Assembly (NCBI RefSeq): GCF_918697865.1
Contig: NZ_CAKKMV010000007.1
Coordinates: 186,001-250,000 of the forward strand
Direction of reading: 5' to 3'
DNA length: 64,000 nt
Source: Massilia sp. Bi118
GTDB taxonomy: Bacteria > Pseudomonadota > Gammaproteobacteria > Burkholderiales > Burkholderiaceae_D
The first letter of the stretch is position 1. Each line of letters starts with the position of its first letter. Under the pieces are notes generated by a model. That model was not told the DNA's origin, searched no databases, and was given only the letters and a program-made list of their open reading frames with translations. Below, piece by piece: positions 19,230 through 27,006 of this stretch. The translations under genes were made by a program, and so were the position numbers.

Positions 19230-20471
19230 ATGAGCGACACCAAGAACAACTACGGCTTCACCACCACCATCCTCCACAACGACCGCCGCAAAACCATCGA
19301 GCAGGGCTCGTTGCACAAGCCGATCCATACCTCGGTGGCCTTCGGCTACGGCGATGCGCGCCAGCTGGCCTCGGTCTTCCAGGGCAAGGAACCGGGCTTC
19401 CGCTACGGCCGCCAGGGCAACCCGACCGTCGCCGCGCTGGAAGACAAGATCAGCAAGATGGAAGACGGCGTCGCCACCCTGTGCTTCGGCACCGGCATGG
19501 CGGCGATCGGCGCGCTGGCGCAGGCCTTGCTGAAGGAAGGCGACCATGTCGTGTCCTCGTCGTTCCTGTTCGGGAATACCAACAGCCTGTGGAATACGGT
19601 GGCGGGGCAGGGCACCGAGGTGTCCTTCGTCGATGCCACCGATGCCGCCAATGTCGAAGCCGCGCTGCAGCCGAATACGCGCCTGGTCTTCGTCGAGACC
19701 ATCGCCAACCCGCGCACCCAGATCGCGGATCTCGCGCGCATCGGCCAGCTGTGCCGCGAGCGCGGCATCCTCTACGTGGTCGACAACACCATGACCACGC
19801 CCTGGCTGTTCCGCCCGAAGGCGGTAGGCGCCGGCCTGGTGGTGAATTCGCTGACCAAGTCGATCGGCGGCCACGGCATGGCGCTGGGCGGCGCCCTGAC
19901 CGATACCGGCCTGTTCGACTGGAGCACTTACCCGAACATCGCCCCGAACTTCCGCAAGCAGCCGCCTGCCGCCCAGGGCATTGCCCAGCTGCGCGCCAAA
20001 TCGCTGCGCGACTTCGGCGCCTCGCTGGCGCCGGAAGCCGCCCACCACATCGCCGTCGGCGCGGAGACCCTGGCGCTGCGCATGGAGCGCACCAGCGCGA
20101 ACGCGCTGGCGCTGGCGCAAATGCTGGAGGCTGACCCACGTGTGGCCGCGGTCCACTACCCGGGCCTGGCCTCGCACCCGCAGCACGCCCTGGCCACGGA
20201 CCTGTTCCGCGCCTACGGCTCGCTGTTCAGCTTCGAGCTGAAGGAGGGCATCGACTGCTTCGACTACCTGAACCGCCTGAATATCGCGATTCCGGCCTCG
20301 AACCTGGGCGACACCCGCACCCTGGTGATCCCGGTCGCGCACACGATCTTCTTCGAGATGGGCCCGGAGCGTCGCGCCAGCATGGGCATTGCCGAGTCCC
20401 TGATCCGGGTGTCGGTGGGAATCGAGGACACCGCCGACCTGGTAGAAGATTTCCGTTCAGCATTACCCTGA
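19230..20471 (+). CDS. Cystathionine gamma-synthase-family PLP enzyme
   Basis: A fold-type I Cys/Met metabolism enzyme of 413 residues. Signatures are FRYGRQGNPTVAALE, the cofactor-ring segment FGTGMAAIGAL, VDNTMTTPWL and the Schiff-base lysine in NSLTKSIGGHG. The family includes O-succinyl/O-acetylhomoserine sulfhydrylases and gamma-synthases. The gene next to purF in Burkholderiales is usually metZ, but this N-terminus (SDTKNNYGFTTTILHNDRRK) differs from the MetZ form I recall, so the substrate is left open. The ATG at 19230 is preferred over a GTG at 19197 inside the terminator. Confidence 0.88.
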   Translation: MSDTKNNYGFTTTILHNDRRKTIEQGSLHKPIHTSVAFGYGDARQLASVFQGKEPGFRYGRQGNPTVAALEDKISKMEDGVATLCFGTGMAAIGALAQALLKEGDHVVSSSFLFGNTNSLWNTVAGQGTEVSFVDATDAANVEAALQPNTRLVFVETIANPRTQIADLARIGQLCRERGILYVVDNTMTTPWLFRPKAVGAGLVVNSLTKSIGGHGMALGGALTDTGLFDWSTYPNIAPNFRKQPPAAQGIAQLRAKSLRDFGASLAPEAAHHIAVGAETLALRMERTSANALALAQMLEADPRVAAVHYPGLASHPQHALATDLFRAYGSLFSFELKEGIDCFDYLNRLNIAIPASNLGDTRTLVIPVAHTIFFEMGPERRASMGIAESLIRVSVGIEDTADLVEDFRSALP

Positions 20472-20541
20472 TTGCATTGTCATAAAGTAATCACACATCT
20501 ATCATCGTCTTACCACCACTTCTGTATCCGGAGGAGAGACG

Positions 20542-21333
20542 ATGAAACGAATTGTATTTGCCCTGCTGATGCTCGCGGCTGGCTTGGCCTCGGCCGACGA
20601 CCTGGGTAATGCCGAAAAAGCCTTGCGCGCGAAGGAATACGACAAGGCCTTGCCGATCTACACGAAGCTGGCGAATGCCGGCAATGCCGAGGCGCAGTTC
20701 CGCTTGGGCGAGATGTACTGGTATGGCGACGGCACCGCCGTCGACATGGCCAAGTCGCAAACCTGGCTGCAAAAGGCCGCGGACAGCGGCCACAACGGCG
20801 CCAAGGAAACGCTAGCGATCCTGCAAAAGCGCGAACAGCGCGCCGCCGATCTGGCCTACTGGACCAGCGCGTACAAGGGCGACGATCTTGTTTCGGGAAA
20901 ATATGCCTGCCCCATGCCGAAGATTCCAGCGGTGTCGAAGACCAATGCCGAGATCAAGGCCGTCAGCGAGTCCATTGCAGCCTGGGAAACCTGCTACAAC
21001 GACTTCGTCGCCGGCGTGAACCAGCTTCCGCCGGCCAACAAGCGCATCCCCGCCGATGTGCTCCAGCTGATGAGCCCGCGCGAAGCGGAGCAGGCAATCG
21101 CGCACGTCGACGATGCGACGGTCAACGTGGTCACGCGCCGTCAGAACGAGGCGCTGAGCTTTACCTCGGAGCGCGACGCCTGGCACAAGTCCACCAATGA
21201 ATTCGTGCTCGAGGCCAATACGCAGACCGAGAAAAGAAAGGCGGCGGACAAGGCAATGCTGCTCGACGACCAGCGGCGGATGGATGAAATGCGCAAGTCC
21301 GACAACAGCCAGATCGGCAAGGGCGGGAAGTAG
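20542..21333 (+). CDS. Exported Sel1/TPR-like repeat protein, paralogue 1
   Basis: A 263-residue protein with a signal peptide (MKRIVFALLMLAAGLASA-DD) and a short Sel1-type repeat region (YTKLANAGNAEAQFRLGEMY, then KSQTWLQKAADSGHNGAKE). A conserved C-terminal half follows with LAYWTSAYKGDD, a CP motif and a Cys in WETCYNDF. GGAGGAGAG precedes the ATG. It is clearly homologous to the next gene along its whole length. Probably periplasmic; no specific role recognised. Confidence 0.85.
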   Translation: MKRIVFALLMLAAGLASADDLGNAEKALRAKEYDKALPIYTKLANAGNAEAQFRLGEMYWYGDGTAVDMAKSQTWLQKAADSGHNGAKETLAILQKREQRAADLAYWTSAYKGDDLVSGKYACPMPKIPAVSKTNAEIKAVSESIAAWETCYNDFVAGVNQLPPANKRIPADVLQLMSPREAEQAIAHVDDATVNVVTRRQNEALSFTSERDAWHKSTNEFVLEANTQTEKRKAADKAMLLDDQRRMDEMRKSDNSQIGKGGK

Positions 21334-21401
21334 CAGCAGCTGGTTGAGCTGGCCGGGCTGTGCGGGTTATCATGGATTTCCTTTTTCACAGCCCTGTTTC
21401 C

Positions 21402-22163
21402 ATGAAGACTCTCCTGTTTTGCGCAGCGCTGCTGCTGGCCGGCACTGCCTGTGCCGACGAACTGGCGGATGCCGACGCCCTGTTCGCCAAGAAAGCCTAT
21501 CCCGAAGCCCTGCAGAAATACACCAAGCTGGCGAGTGCCGGCAACGTGACGGCCCAGCAGCACCTGGGCGAGATGTATTTTTACGGCGAAGCCGGCGAAG
21601 TCGATGTCGACAAGGCGAGCGGCTGGTTCCGCAAGGCGGCCGCCAAGGGCAATGCCACGGCCATCGCCTCGCTCGAGATGATCAAGCAGCGCGACAAGCG
21701 CCGCGCCGAGCTCGATTACTGGATTGCGAAATACGACGGCTCGGACGTCCGTACCGAGGAATACCGCTGCCCTGCGCCGCGCTTCCCGGCCATCTCGCGC
21801 CAGACCGAAGAGATCGACCGCTACAGCGCCAAGATGAAGGCCTGGCAGGAATGCTACAACCGCTATGCCGCGCACCTGAACGCCGTGACGCCGCTGACCA
21901 AGCGCATTCCGGAGGACGTCAAGAAGCTGATGACCAAGGCCGAAATCGAGCAGGCCACGGCTCATCTGAATGCCGTGCAGGAAAACTTGTCGGAAGATGC
22001 CAAGATCGGCGCCAGGATGGTCGTTTCGGACTTCACGGTCTGGCGCGACGCCACCGATGCCTATGTCTCGCAGCACAATGAGATCGTCAAGGGTGCACCG
22101 ACGCCGGAGCGCGAGCAGGAGCTGCAGGCCCGCAAGAACAACTACGCCCCGCCAGGCAAATAA
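21402..22163 (+). CDS. Exported Sel1/TPR-like repeat protein, paralogue 2
   Basis: A 253-residue tandem paralogue of the preceding gene. The signal peptide is MKTLLFCAALLLAGTACA-DE, followed by the same layout: YTKLASAGNVTAQQHLGEMY, SGWFRKAAAKGNATA, ELDYWIAKYDGSD, CPAPRFPAIS, WQECYNRY and TKRIPEDVKKLM. The ATG at 21402 is chosen over an in-frame GTG at 21360 because it starts a proper signal peptide. A terminator shared with convergent lexA follows. Confidence 0.85.
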   Translation: MKTLLFCAALLLAGTACADELADADALFAKKAYPEALQKYTKLASAGNVTAQQHLGEMYFYGEAGEVDVDKASGWFRKAAAKGNATAIASLEMIKQRDKRRAELDYWIAKYDGSDVRTEEYRCPAPRFPAISRQTEEIDRYSAKMKAWQECYNRYAAHLNAVTPLTKRIPEDVKKLMTKAEIEQATAHLNAVQENLSEDAKIGARMVVSDFTVWRDATDAYVSQHNEIVKGAPTPEREQELQARKNNYAPPGK

Positions 22164-22182
22164 GCGGGACCGCGCTGAAAGT

Positions 22183-22219
22183 AAAACGCCCCGCCGGCGC
22201 GAACCGGGCGGGGCGTTTT
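22183..22219. terminator. Bidirectional terminator between the Sel1 pair and lexA
   Basis: AAAACGCCCCGCC (22183-22195) and GGCGGGGCGTTTT (22207-22219) form a 13-bp perfect stem with an 11-base loop. T-runs result on both strands, fitting the convergent arrangement. Confidence 0.85.
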
Positions 22220-22249
22220 GCCATCTGGCAAAATTATCTCACTGCCGAC

Positions 22250-22891
22250 TCAGTGCCACGAGCGCAGCAGGCCGACAGCCAAACCTTCCAGCGCGAACTC
22301 GTCGCTGTGCGGATCGACCGTGATGACGGAGAAGTCCGGATTCTCCGGCAGCAGTTCGATGGTGCCGCCGGTCTTGCGGTAGCGCTTGACGGTGACTTCA
22401 TCGCCGATGCGGGCGACCACGATCTGGCCGTTCTTGGCCGAATCCACTTTCTTGACGGCCAGGAAGTCGCCGTCGCAGATGCCGGCGTCGCGCATCGACC
22501 AGCCCTTCACCTTCAGCAGGAAGTCGGGCTTGGCCGAGAACATGGCCGGGTCCACCGAGTAGGTGGTCTCGACGTGTTCCTGGGCCAGGATGGGCGAACC
22601 GGCGGCCACGCGGCCGACCAGCGGCAGCGACATCAACAGGGCGGCCGGGACGGCCGGCACAGGGGCGCTGTCCGCGGCCGCACCGACCAGGCGGATGCCG
22701 CGCGACGTGCCGGGAGAAATTTCGATCGCGCCCTTGCGCGCCAGGGCTTGCAGGTGTTCCTCGGCGGCGTTGGCCGAGCGGAAGCCAAGCTCCTGCGCGA
22801 TTTCGGCGCGGGTGGGCGGAAAGCCGGTGTTGTCGATGGCTTCCTTGATCAGGTTGAGGATCTGTTCTTGCCGTGCGGTGAGCTTAAGCAT
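22250..22891 (-). CDS. lexA: LexA SOS repressor
   Basis: Represses DNA-damage genes and self-cleaves when RecA is activated. The 213-residue protein starts [19 protein letters not shown] with the winged-helix reader ([23 protein letters not shown]). The scissile Ala-Gly lies in [12 protein letters not shown], the catalytic Ser in [10 protein letters not shown], and the Lys in [11 protein letters not shown] perfect SOS box lies 49 bases upstream, so it is autoregulated. An open extension upstream would swallow that box and is rejected. It is divergent from rpsF. Confidence 0.97.
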   Translation of the reverse strand: MLKLTARQEQILNLIKEAIDNTGFPPTRAEIAQELGFRSANAAEEHLQALARKGAIEISPGTSRGIRLVGAAADSAPVPAVPAALLMSLPLVGRVAAGSPILAQEHVETTYSVDPAMFSAKPDFLLKVKGWSMRDAGICDGDFLAVKKVDSAKNGQIVVARIGDEVTVKRYRKTGGTIELLPENPDFSVITVDPHSDEFALEGLAVGLLRSWH

Positions 22892-22939
22892 GTTCAATAG
22901 GTGTAAGTAAGGGAGCGTCTGCGAGCGACACCCGATACC

Positions 22940-22955
22940 CTGTATTTTTGTACAG
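22940..22955. promoter_or_regulatory. LexA binding site (SOS box)
   Basis: CTGTATTTTTGTACAG has the CTGT-N8-ACAG form of the proteobacterial SOS box with all conserved positions intact. It lies 49 bases upstream of the lexA ATG and about 110 bases upstream of the rpsF -35 region, so it should control lexA only. Confidence 0.92.
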
Positions 22956-23067
22956 TATTGCGCCGGGCGCAAGGGGAATCCGTCGCTTTCGCCGCTTTTT
23001 TTTGCTTGGCGGGCACAGCCGATAACAACAGGGCAAGGCGATCGGCGGCGGGCGCCGCAGATGGTGA

Positions 23068-23097
23068 TTGAGCTCTTGACGTTTTTACGGTTATAAT
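23068..23097 (+). promoter_or_regulatory. Candidate promoter of the rpsF operon
   Basis: TTGAGC (23068-23073), an 18-base spacer and a perfect TATAAT (23092-23097). Transcription would start near 23104, giving a leader of about 68 bases before the rpsF ATG. A TTGACG at 23076 is only 10 bases from TATAAT and is not usable with it. Confidence 0.65.
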
Positions 23098-23112
23098 GTC
23101 GGGCTTTCCCTT

Positions 23113-23140
23113 CCCACACTCGTCTTGACGCCGAGGTGGG
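23113..23140 (+). promoter_or_regulatory. rpsF leader hairpin, candidate S6:S18 autoregulatory site
   Basis: CCCAC (23113-23117) pairs with GTGGG (23136-23140), and CTCG (23119-23122) with CGAG (23132-23135), with one bulged A and a 9-base loop. Leaders of rpsF operons in many bacteria carry an RNA bound by the S6:S18 complex, with a CCG-containing element; GCCGAGGTG here is reminiscent. Identification as that RNA is inference. Confidence 0.4.
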
Positions 23141-23171
23141 CATTTGTTTAAACGTCCTTAAGGAGTGTTGC

Positions 23172-23555
23172 ATGCGTCATTATGAAATCGTGTTTATCGT
23201 CCACCCGGACCAGAGCGAGCAGGTCCCGGCGATGATCGAGCGCTACAAGACCACGGTCACCTCGCGCGGCGGTAACATCCACCGTGTCGAAGACTGGGGC
23301 CGCCGTCAAATGGCTTACCAGATCCAGAAGCTGCCGAAGGCACACTACATCTGCATGAACATCGAGTGCGACAACGAGACCCTGGTCGAGCTGGAAACCG
23401 CATTCAAATTCAATGATGCCGTGCTGCGTCACCTGACCGTCAAGATGAAGAAGGCCGAAACCGCACCGTCGCCGATGATGAAATCGGTCCAGCGCGAAGA
23501 CGCAGCCAAGAGCCATCGCGCCGAGCAGGCAGCTGCTCCGGCCGCTGCTGCTTAA
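23172..23555 (+). CDS. rpsF: 30S ribosomal protein S6
   Basis: Binds 16S rRNA with S18 on the platform of the small subunit. It has 127 residues, starting [19 protein letters not shown], with [16 protein letters not shown] and an Ala/Lys-rich tail. AAGGAG precedes the ATG at 23172; the upstream ATG at 23136 lies in the leader hairpin and is rejected. First gene of the rpsF-priB-rpsR-rplI operon. Confidence 0.97.
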   Translation: MRHYEIVFIVHPDQSEQVPAMIERYKTTVTSRGGNIHRVEDWGRRQMAYQIQKLPKAHYICMNIECDNETLVELETAFKFNDAVLRHLTVKMKKAETAPSPMMKSVQREDAAKSHRAEQAAAPAAAA

Positions 23556-23568
23556 TACACAAGGGGCA

Positions 23569-23871
23569 GTGAACGAGCTGTTGCTGGTCGCAAGCATCGC
23601 GGAACGCGACAGCCTGCGCTACACCCCGGCCGGCATCCCCATCGTCAGCGGGATCCTGCAACATGGATCGCAGCAGATGGAAGCAGGGATCGCCAGGCAG
23701 GTCGAGTTTGAGATGTCCGCGCTGGCCGCGGGCGAGATTTCAAGCCGGTTTGCCGATGCCGAACTTGGTGCCGTGCACCAGTTCCGCGGGTTTTTGGCCA
23801 GGAAGAACCGCAACAGCAAAGCCCTGGTGTTTCACATCATTGATTTCAACAGATTAGATACAGGAGCCTAA
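23569..23871 (+). CDS. priB: Primosomal replication protein N
   Basis: A single-strand DNA-binding OB-fold protein that helps PriA restart stalled forks. It has 100 residues, a GTG start preceded by AAGGGG, and the PriB pattern [33 protein letters not shown] and [13 protein letters not shown]. Its position between rpsF and rpsR is diagnostic. The stop lies one base before the rpsR ATG. Confidence 0.95.
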   Translation: MNELLLVASIAERDSLRYTPAGIPIVSGILQHGSQQMEAGIARQVEFEMSALAAGEISSRFADAELGAVHQFRGFLARKNRNSKALVFHIIDFNRLDTGA

Positions 23872-23872
23872 A

Positions 23873-24163
23873 ATGGCATTCGGTAAAAAGTTCGACAAAA
23901 ACAAAGCTAAAGAAAAACTGAAGCGCAAACAGCAGAACCCGCTGTTCAAGCGCAAGAAATTCTGCCGCTTCACCGCTGCAGGCGTGGAACAGGTTGACTA
24001 CAAAGACGTCGACACCCTGAAGGATTTCGTCCAGGAAAACGGCAAGATCATGCCGGCACGCCTGACCGGTACCAAGGCGCACTACCAGCGCCAAGTGGAC
24101 ACCGCCATCAAGCGCGCCCGCTACCTGGCCCTGCTGCCGTACACCGACCTGCACAACGCTTAA
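23873..24163 (+). CDS. rpsR: 30S ribosomal protein S18
   Basis: Partner of S6 in the small subunit. It has 96 residues: a basic N-terminal stretch ([17 protein letters not shown]), then the conserved core [20 protein letters not shown] and KARYL-like [12 protein letters not shown]. Slightly long because of the basic N-terminus. The ATG is one base after the priB stop, indicating translational coupling. Confidence 0.97.
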   Translation: MAFGKKFDKNKAKEKLKRKQQNPLFKRKKFCRFTAAGVEQVDYKDVDTLKDFVQENGKIMPARLTGTKAHYQRQVDTAIKRARYLALLPYTDLHNA

Positions 24164-24196
24164 TCGTCGGTCACGACACGTATACTGGAGAATAAT

Positions 24197-24649
24197 ATGC
24201 AAGTCATCCTGCTGGAAAAAGTCGTCAACGTCGGCAACCTGGGCGACGTGGTCAAGGTCAAGGACGGTTACGCACGTAACTTCCTGATCCCGCAAAAGAA
24301 AGCCCGTCGTGCAACCGAATCGGCCGTGGCCGAGTTCGAAGTCAAGCGCGCCGAACTGGAAAAGGCAGCCGCCGAGAAACTGGCAGCCGCACAAGGCCAG
24401 GGCGAGAAGCTGAACGGCATGACCATCACCATCGCCCAGAAAGCCGGCGTCGATGGCCGTCTGTTCGGTTCCGTGACCAACTTCGACATCGCTGAAGCCC
24501 TGAGCAAGCAAGGTTTCGCCGTCGAGAAGGCCAACGTCCGCATGCCGACCGGCCCGCTGAAGACCACCGGCGAGCACCCGGTTGCCGTCGCCCTGCACAC
24601 CGACGTCGTTGTCGACGTGACCGTGTCCGTGGTTGGCGAAGCTGCCTAA
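24197..24649 (+). CDS. rplI: 50S ribosomal protein L9
   Basis: Large-subunit protein bound to 23S rRNA domain V. The 150 residues start [20 protein letters not shown] with GYARNFLIP, the L9 signature, a central helix and a C-terminal domain. GGAG precedes the ATG. A family B repeat follows 17 bases after the stop, before dnaB. Confidence 0.97.
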   Translation: MQVILLEKVVNVGNLGDVVKVKDGYARNFLIPQKKARRATESAVAEFEVKRAELEKAAAEKLAAAQGQGEKLNGMTITIAQKAGVDGRLFGSVTNFDIAEALSKQGFAVEKANVRMPTGPLKTTGEHPVAVALHTDVVVDVTVSVVGEAA

Positions 24650-24666
24650 GTAACACAGTTTCACCC

Positions 24667-24754
24667 CGTCGTCCCCGCGCAGGCGGGGATCCAAGTTTGC
24701 AGGCGCTAAGGTAGCGCAAACAGAACTTGGGTCCCCGCCTTCGCGGGGACGACG
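24667..24754. repeat. Family B inverted-repeat element, copy 2
   Basis: An 88-bp element from CGTCGTCCCCGCGCAGGCGG to CGCGGGGACGACG, with the inner GGAT/GGTCCCAAGTT segments inverted and a variable centre. It starts 17 bases after the rplI stop and ends about 100 bases before dnaB. On the plus strand its right part reads as GPRLRGDD in the dnaB frame, creating a false extension. Confidence 0.9.
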
Positions 24755-24842
24755 TTTTTAGGGCGCTGAAACGAGGTTTTCAGGGTGTCGTTTTTTCTAT
24801 TTGGAAAATCACCAATCATTTCAGCGGTCGATGCGGAAAAGG

Positions 24843-24848
24843 TATAAT
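24843..24848 (+). promoter_or_regulatory. Candidate -10 box at the dnaB start
   Basis: A perfect TATAAT overlaps the first possible dnaB ATG (24847) and is followed by GTCGG, as in the rpsF promoter. The -35 region is poor (TTTCAG with an 18-base spacer). If used, transcription would begin near 24855, next to the second ATG at 24856, producing an almost leaderless message. Confidence 0.35.
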
Positions 24849-24855
24849 GTCGGCC

Positions 24856-26241
24856 ATGAACACCCCAGCAGACCCGCAGATCGAGTCGCTCCGCATTCCC
24901 CCGCATTCCATCGAAGCAGAACAGTCCGTCATCGGCGGCCTGCTGCGCGATAACGCGGCGTGGGACCGTATTGCCGACTTCATGCATGCGGAGGACTTCT
25001 ACCGCTATGACCACCGGATCATCTTCGAACAGATGGTCCGCCTGATCAACGCCGGCAAGCCCGCCGACGTGATCACCGTGTACGAGTCGCTCGTCCAGCT
25101 CGGCAAGGCCGAGGAAGTGGGCGGGCTGCAGTACCTCAACGCGATGGCGCAGAACACGCCGTCCGCCGCCAACATCCGCCGTTACGCCGAGATCGTGCGC
25201 GACCGCGGCGTGCTGCGCCAGCTCATCACCGTGGCCGACGAAGTCTCGGCCAAGGCCTTCAATCCGCAGGGCGCCGAGGTCAAGCAGATCCTCGACGAAG
25301 CCGAATCGCGCATCTTCGCGATCGCGGAGCAGGGCGCCCGCGGCGCCCAGGGCTGGATCCCGGTGCAGCCGCTGCTGACCCAGGTGGTCGAGCGTATCGA
25401 CGAACTCTACAGCCGCGAGAACCAGGGCGAGATCACCGGCGTCCCGACCGGCTTCATCGACCTCGACAAGATGACCTCCGGCCTGCAGCCGGGCGACCTG
25501 GTCATCGTCGCCGGCCGTCCGTCGATGGGCAAGACCGCATTCTCGGTCAACATCGGCGAGGCCGTTGCGGTCGAGGCCGGCCTGCCGGTCGCGATCTTCT
25601 CGATGGAGATGGGCGGCGCCCAGCTGGCCATGCGTATGCTGGGCTCGATCGGCCAGCTCGACCAGCACCGCCTGCGTACCGGCAAGCTGATCGACGAAGA
25701 CTGGCCGCGCTTGACGCATGCGATCCAGAAGATGAACGACGCCCAGATCTTCATCGACGAGACGCCGGCGCTGAACCCGATCGAGATGCGCGCCCGCGCG
25801 CGCCGCCTTGCGCGCCAATGTGGCAAGCTCGGCCTGATCATCGTCGACTACCTGCAGCTGATGCAGGGTTCGAAACCGGGCGACAACCGTGCGTCCGAGA
25901 TTTCCGAGATTTCGCGTAGCCTGAAGGGCCTGGCCAAGGAGTTGGGCTGTCCGGTGATCGCACTGTCCCAGCTGAACCGATCGCTGGAACAACGCCCGAA
26001 CAAGCGTCCGGTCATGTCCGACCTGCGCGAATCGGGCGCTATCGAGCAGGACGCGGACGTCATCATCTTCCTGTACCGCGATGAAGTCTATAACCCGGAC
26101 TCGCCCGACAAAGGTACCGCCGAGATCATTATCGGCAAACAGCGTAACGGCCCGATCGGGGCGATTCGACTGACCTGGATGGGCATGTACACCAAGTTCG
26201 GCAATTACAGCGGCAGCCTTAGTATTTACCAGGGCGATTAA
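24856..26241 (+). CDS. dnaB: Replicative DNA helicase
   Basis: Hexameric 5'-3' helicase of the replication fork. The protein (461 residues from MNTPADPQIESLRIPPHSIE) has the N-terminal primase-interacting domain, a linker, and the RecA-like domain with Walker A GRPSMGKTAFS near residue 220, IIVDYLQLM as Walker B, and LSQLNRSLEQRPNKRP. The ATG at 24847 (three codons longer) is also possible, but everything upstream of it is repeat or promoter sequence. It follows rplI, the usual order. Confidence 0.96.
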   Translation: MNTPADPQIESLRIPPHSIEAEQSVIGGLLRDNAAWDRIADFMHAEDFYRYDHRIIFEQMVRLINAGKPADVITVYESLVQLGKAEEVGGLQYLNAMAQNTPSAANIRRYAEIVRDRGVLRQLITVADEVSAKAFNPQGAEVKQILDEAESRIFAIAEQGARGAQGWIPVQPLLTQVVERIDELYSRENQGEITGVPTGFIDLDKMTSGLQPGDLVIVAGRPSMGKTAFSVNIGEAVAVEAGLPVAIFSMEMGGAQLAMRMLGSIGQLDQHRLRTGKLIDEDWPRLTHAIQKMNDAQIFIDETPALNPIEMRARARRLARQCGKLGLIIVDYLQLMQGSKPGDNRASEISEISRSLKGLAKELGCPVIALSQLNRSLEQRPNKRPVMSDLRESGAIEQDADVIIFLYRDEVYNPDSPDKGTAEIIIGKQRNGPIGAIRLTWMGMYTKFGNYSGSLSIYQGD

Positions 26242-26267
26242 GCCGATAACCGCTGCGTTTGAACACC

Positions 26268-26309
26268 GGGGTCAGAGCCCTTTTAAAAGCAACACCGGGC
26301 TCTGACCCC
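26268..26309. repeat. Family A hairpin repeat, copy 4
   Basis: GGGGTCAGAGCCC (26268-26280), loop TTTTAAAAGCAACACC, GGGCTCTGACCCC (26297-26309). This is the standard form of the family. It starts 26 bases after the dnaB stop and ends 49 bases before the DUF47 gene. Confidence 0.88.
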
Positions 26310-26358
26310 TCCGCAGCCTTTTAAGCAAGTTCCAAGAGAATTACCAACGGAGAACCAT

Positions 26359-26985
26359 ATGTTTGGACGCCTGATGCCCACCGAGGGCAAATTTTTCGAT
26401 CTGTTCAACCAGCACGCGGCGCTGTGCGTGAAGGGTGCGCAGGAAATGGTCGGCCTGATGACCAACTTCGACGACCTGGAAAACCGCACCCACGCTGTGG
26501 AGAGCATCGAAAAACAGGCGGACAAGATCACCTACGCGTGCGTCGACCTGCTGCACAAGACCTTCATCACCCCGCTCGACCGCGACGACATCCACAAGCT
26601 GATCACCCGCATGGACGACATCCTCGACATGATGGAGGACGCCGCCCAGACCATCTCGCTGTACGACCTGCACGCCGTGACCCCGGAAGCCAAGCGCCTG
26701 GCCGAGCTGTGCCTGGCCTGCTGCGAAAAGGTCCAGCAGGCTGTCGGTATGCTGCACAACATGGACAACGCCCAGAAGATGGTCGCGATCTGCGAAGAGA
26801 TCGACCGCCTGGAATCGGACGCCGACCACGTGATGCGCGCCGCCATGTCCAAGCTGTTCCGCGACGAACCGGACGTGCGCAACCTGATCAAGATGAAGGC
26901 CATCTACGAGATCCTGGAAACCGTCACCGACCGCTGCGAGGATGTCGCCAACATCATCGAAGGCATCATCGTCGAAAACGCGTAA
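26359..26985 (+). CDS. DUF47 (PhoU-like) protein paired with Pit
   Basis: A 208-residue all-helical protein of the DUF47 family, structurally PhoU-like, thought to regulate the adjacent Pit transporter. Visible features are the start MFGRLMPTEGKFFDLFNQHA, a central DRDDIHKLITRMDDILDMME helix with Asp/Glu-rich metal-binding pattern, and a second EIDRLESDADHVM segment. It lies 21 bases before pit, the common DUF47-pit pair. The ATG is preceded by AACGGAGAA. Confidence 0.92.
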   Translation: MFGRLMPTEGKFFDLFNQHAALCVKGAQEMVGLMTNFDDLENRTHAVESIEKQADKITYACVDLLHKTFITPLDRDDIHKLITRMDDILDMMEDAAQTISLYDLHAVTPEAKRLAELCLACCEKVQQAVGMLHNMDNAQKMVAICEEIDRLESDADHVMRAAMSKLFRDEPDVRNLIKMKAIYEILETVTDRCEDVANIIEGIIVENA

Positions 26986-27006
26986 GACCATAACAATAAA
27001 AACAAT

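Noticed and set aside
23076-23081. TTGACG as the -35 of the rpsF promoter
   Set aside because: Only 10 bases from TATAAT, too close for sigma70 spacing.
22892-23173. Upstream extension of the lexA frame
   Set aside because: It would run through the SOS box and the rpsF promoter. The conserved LexA N-terminus begins at 22891.
24727-24846. N-terminal extension of dnaB
   Set aside because: It translates the right half of a family B repeat (GPRLRGDD) and the promoter region.
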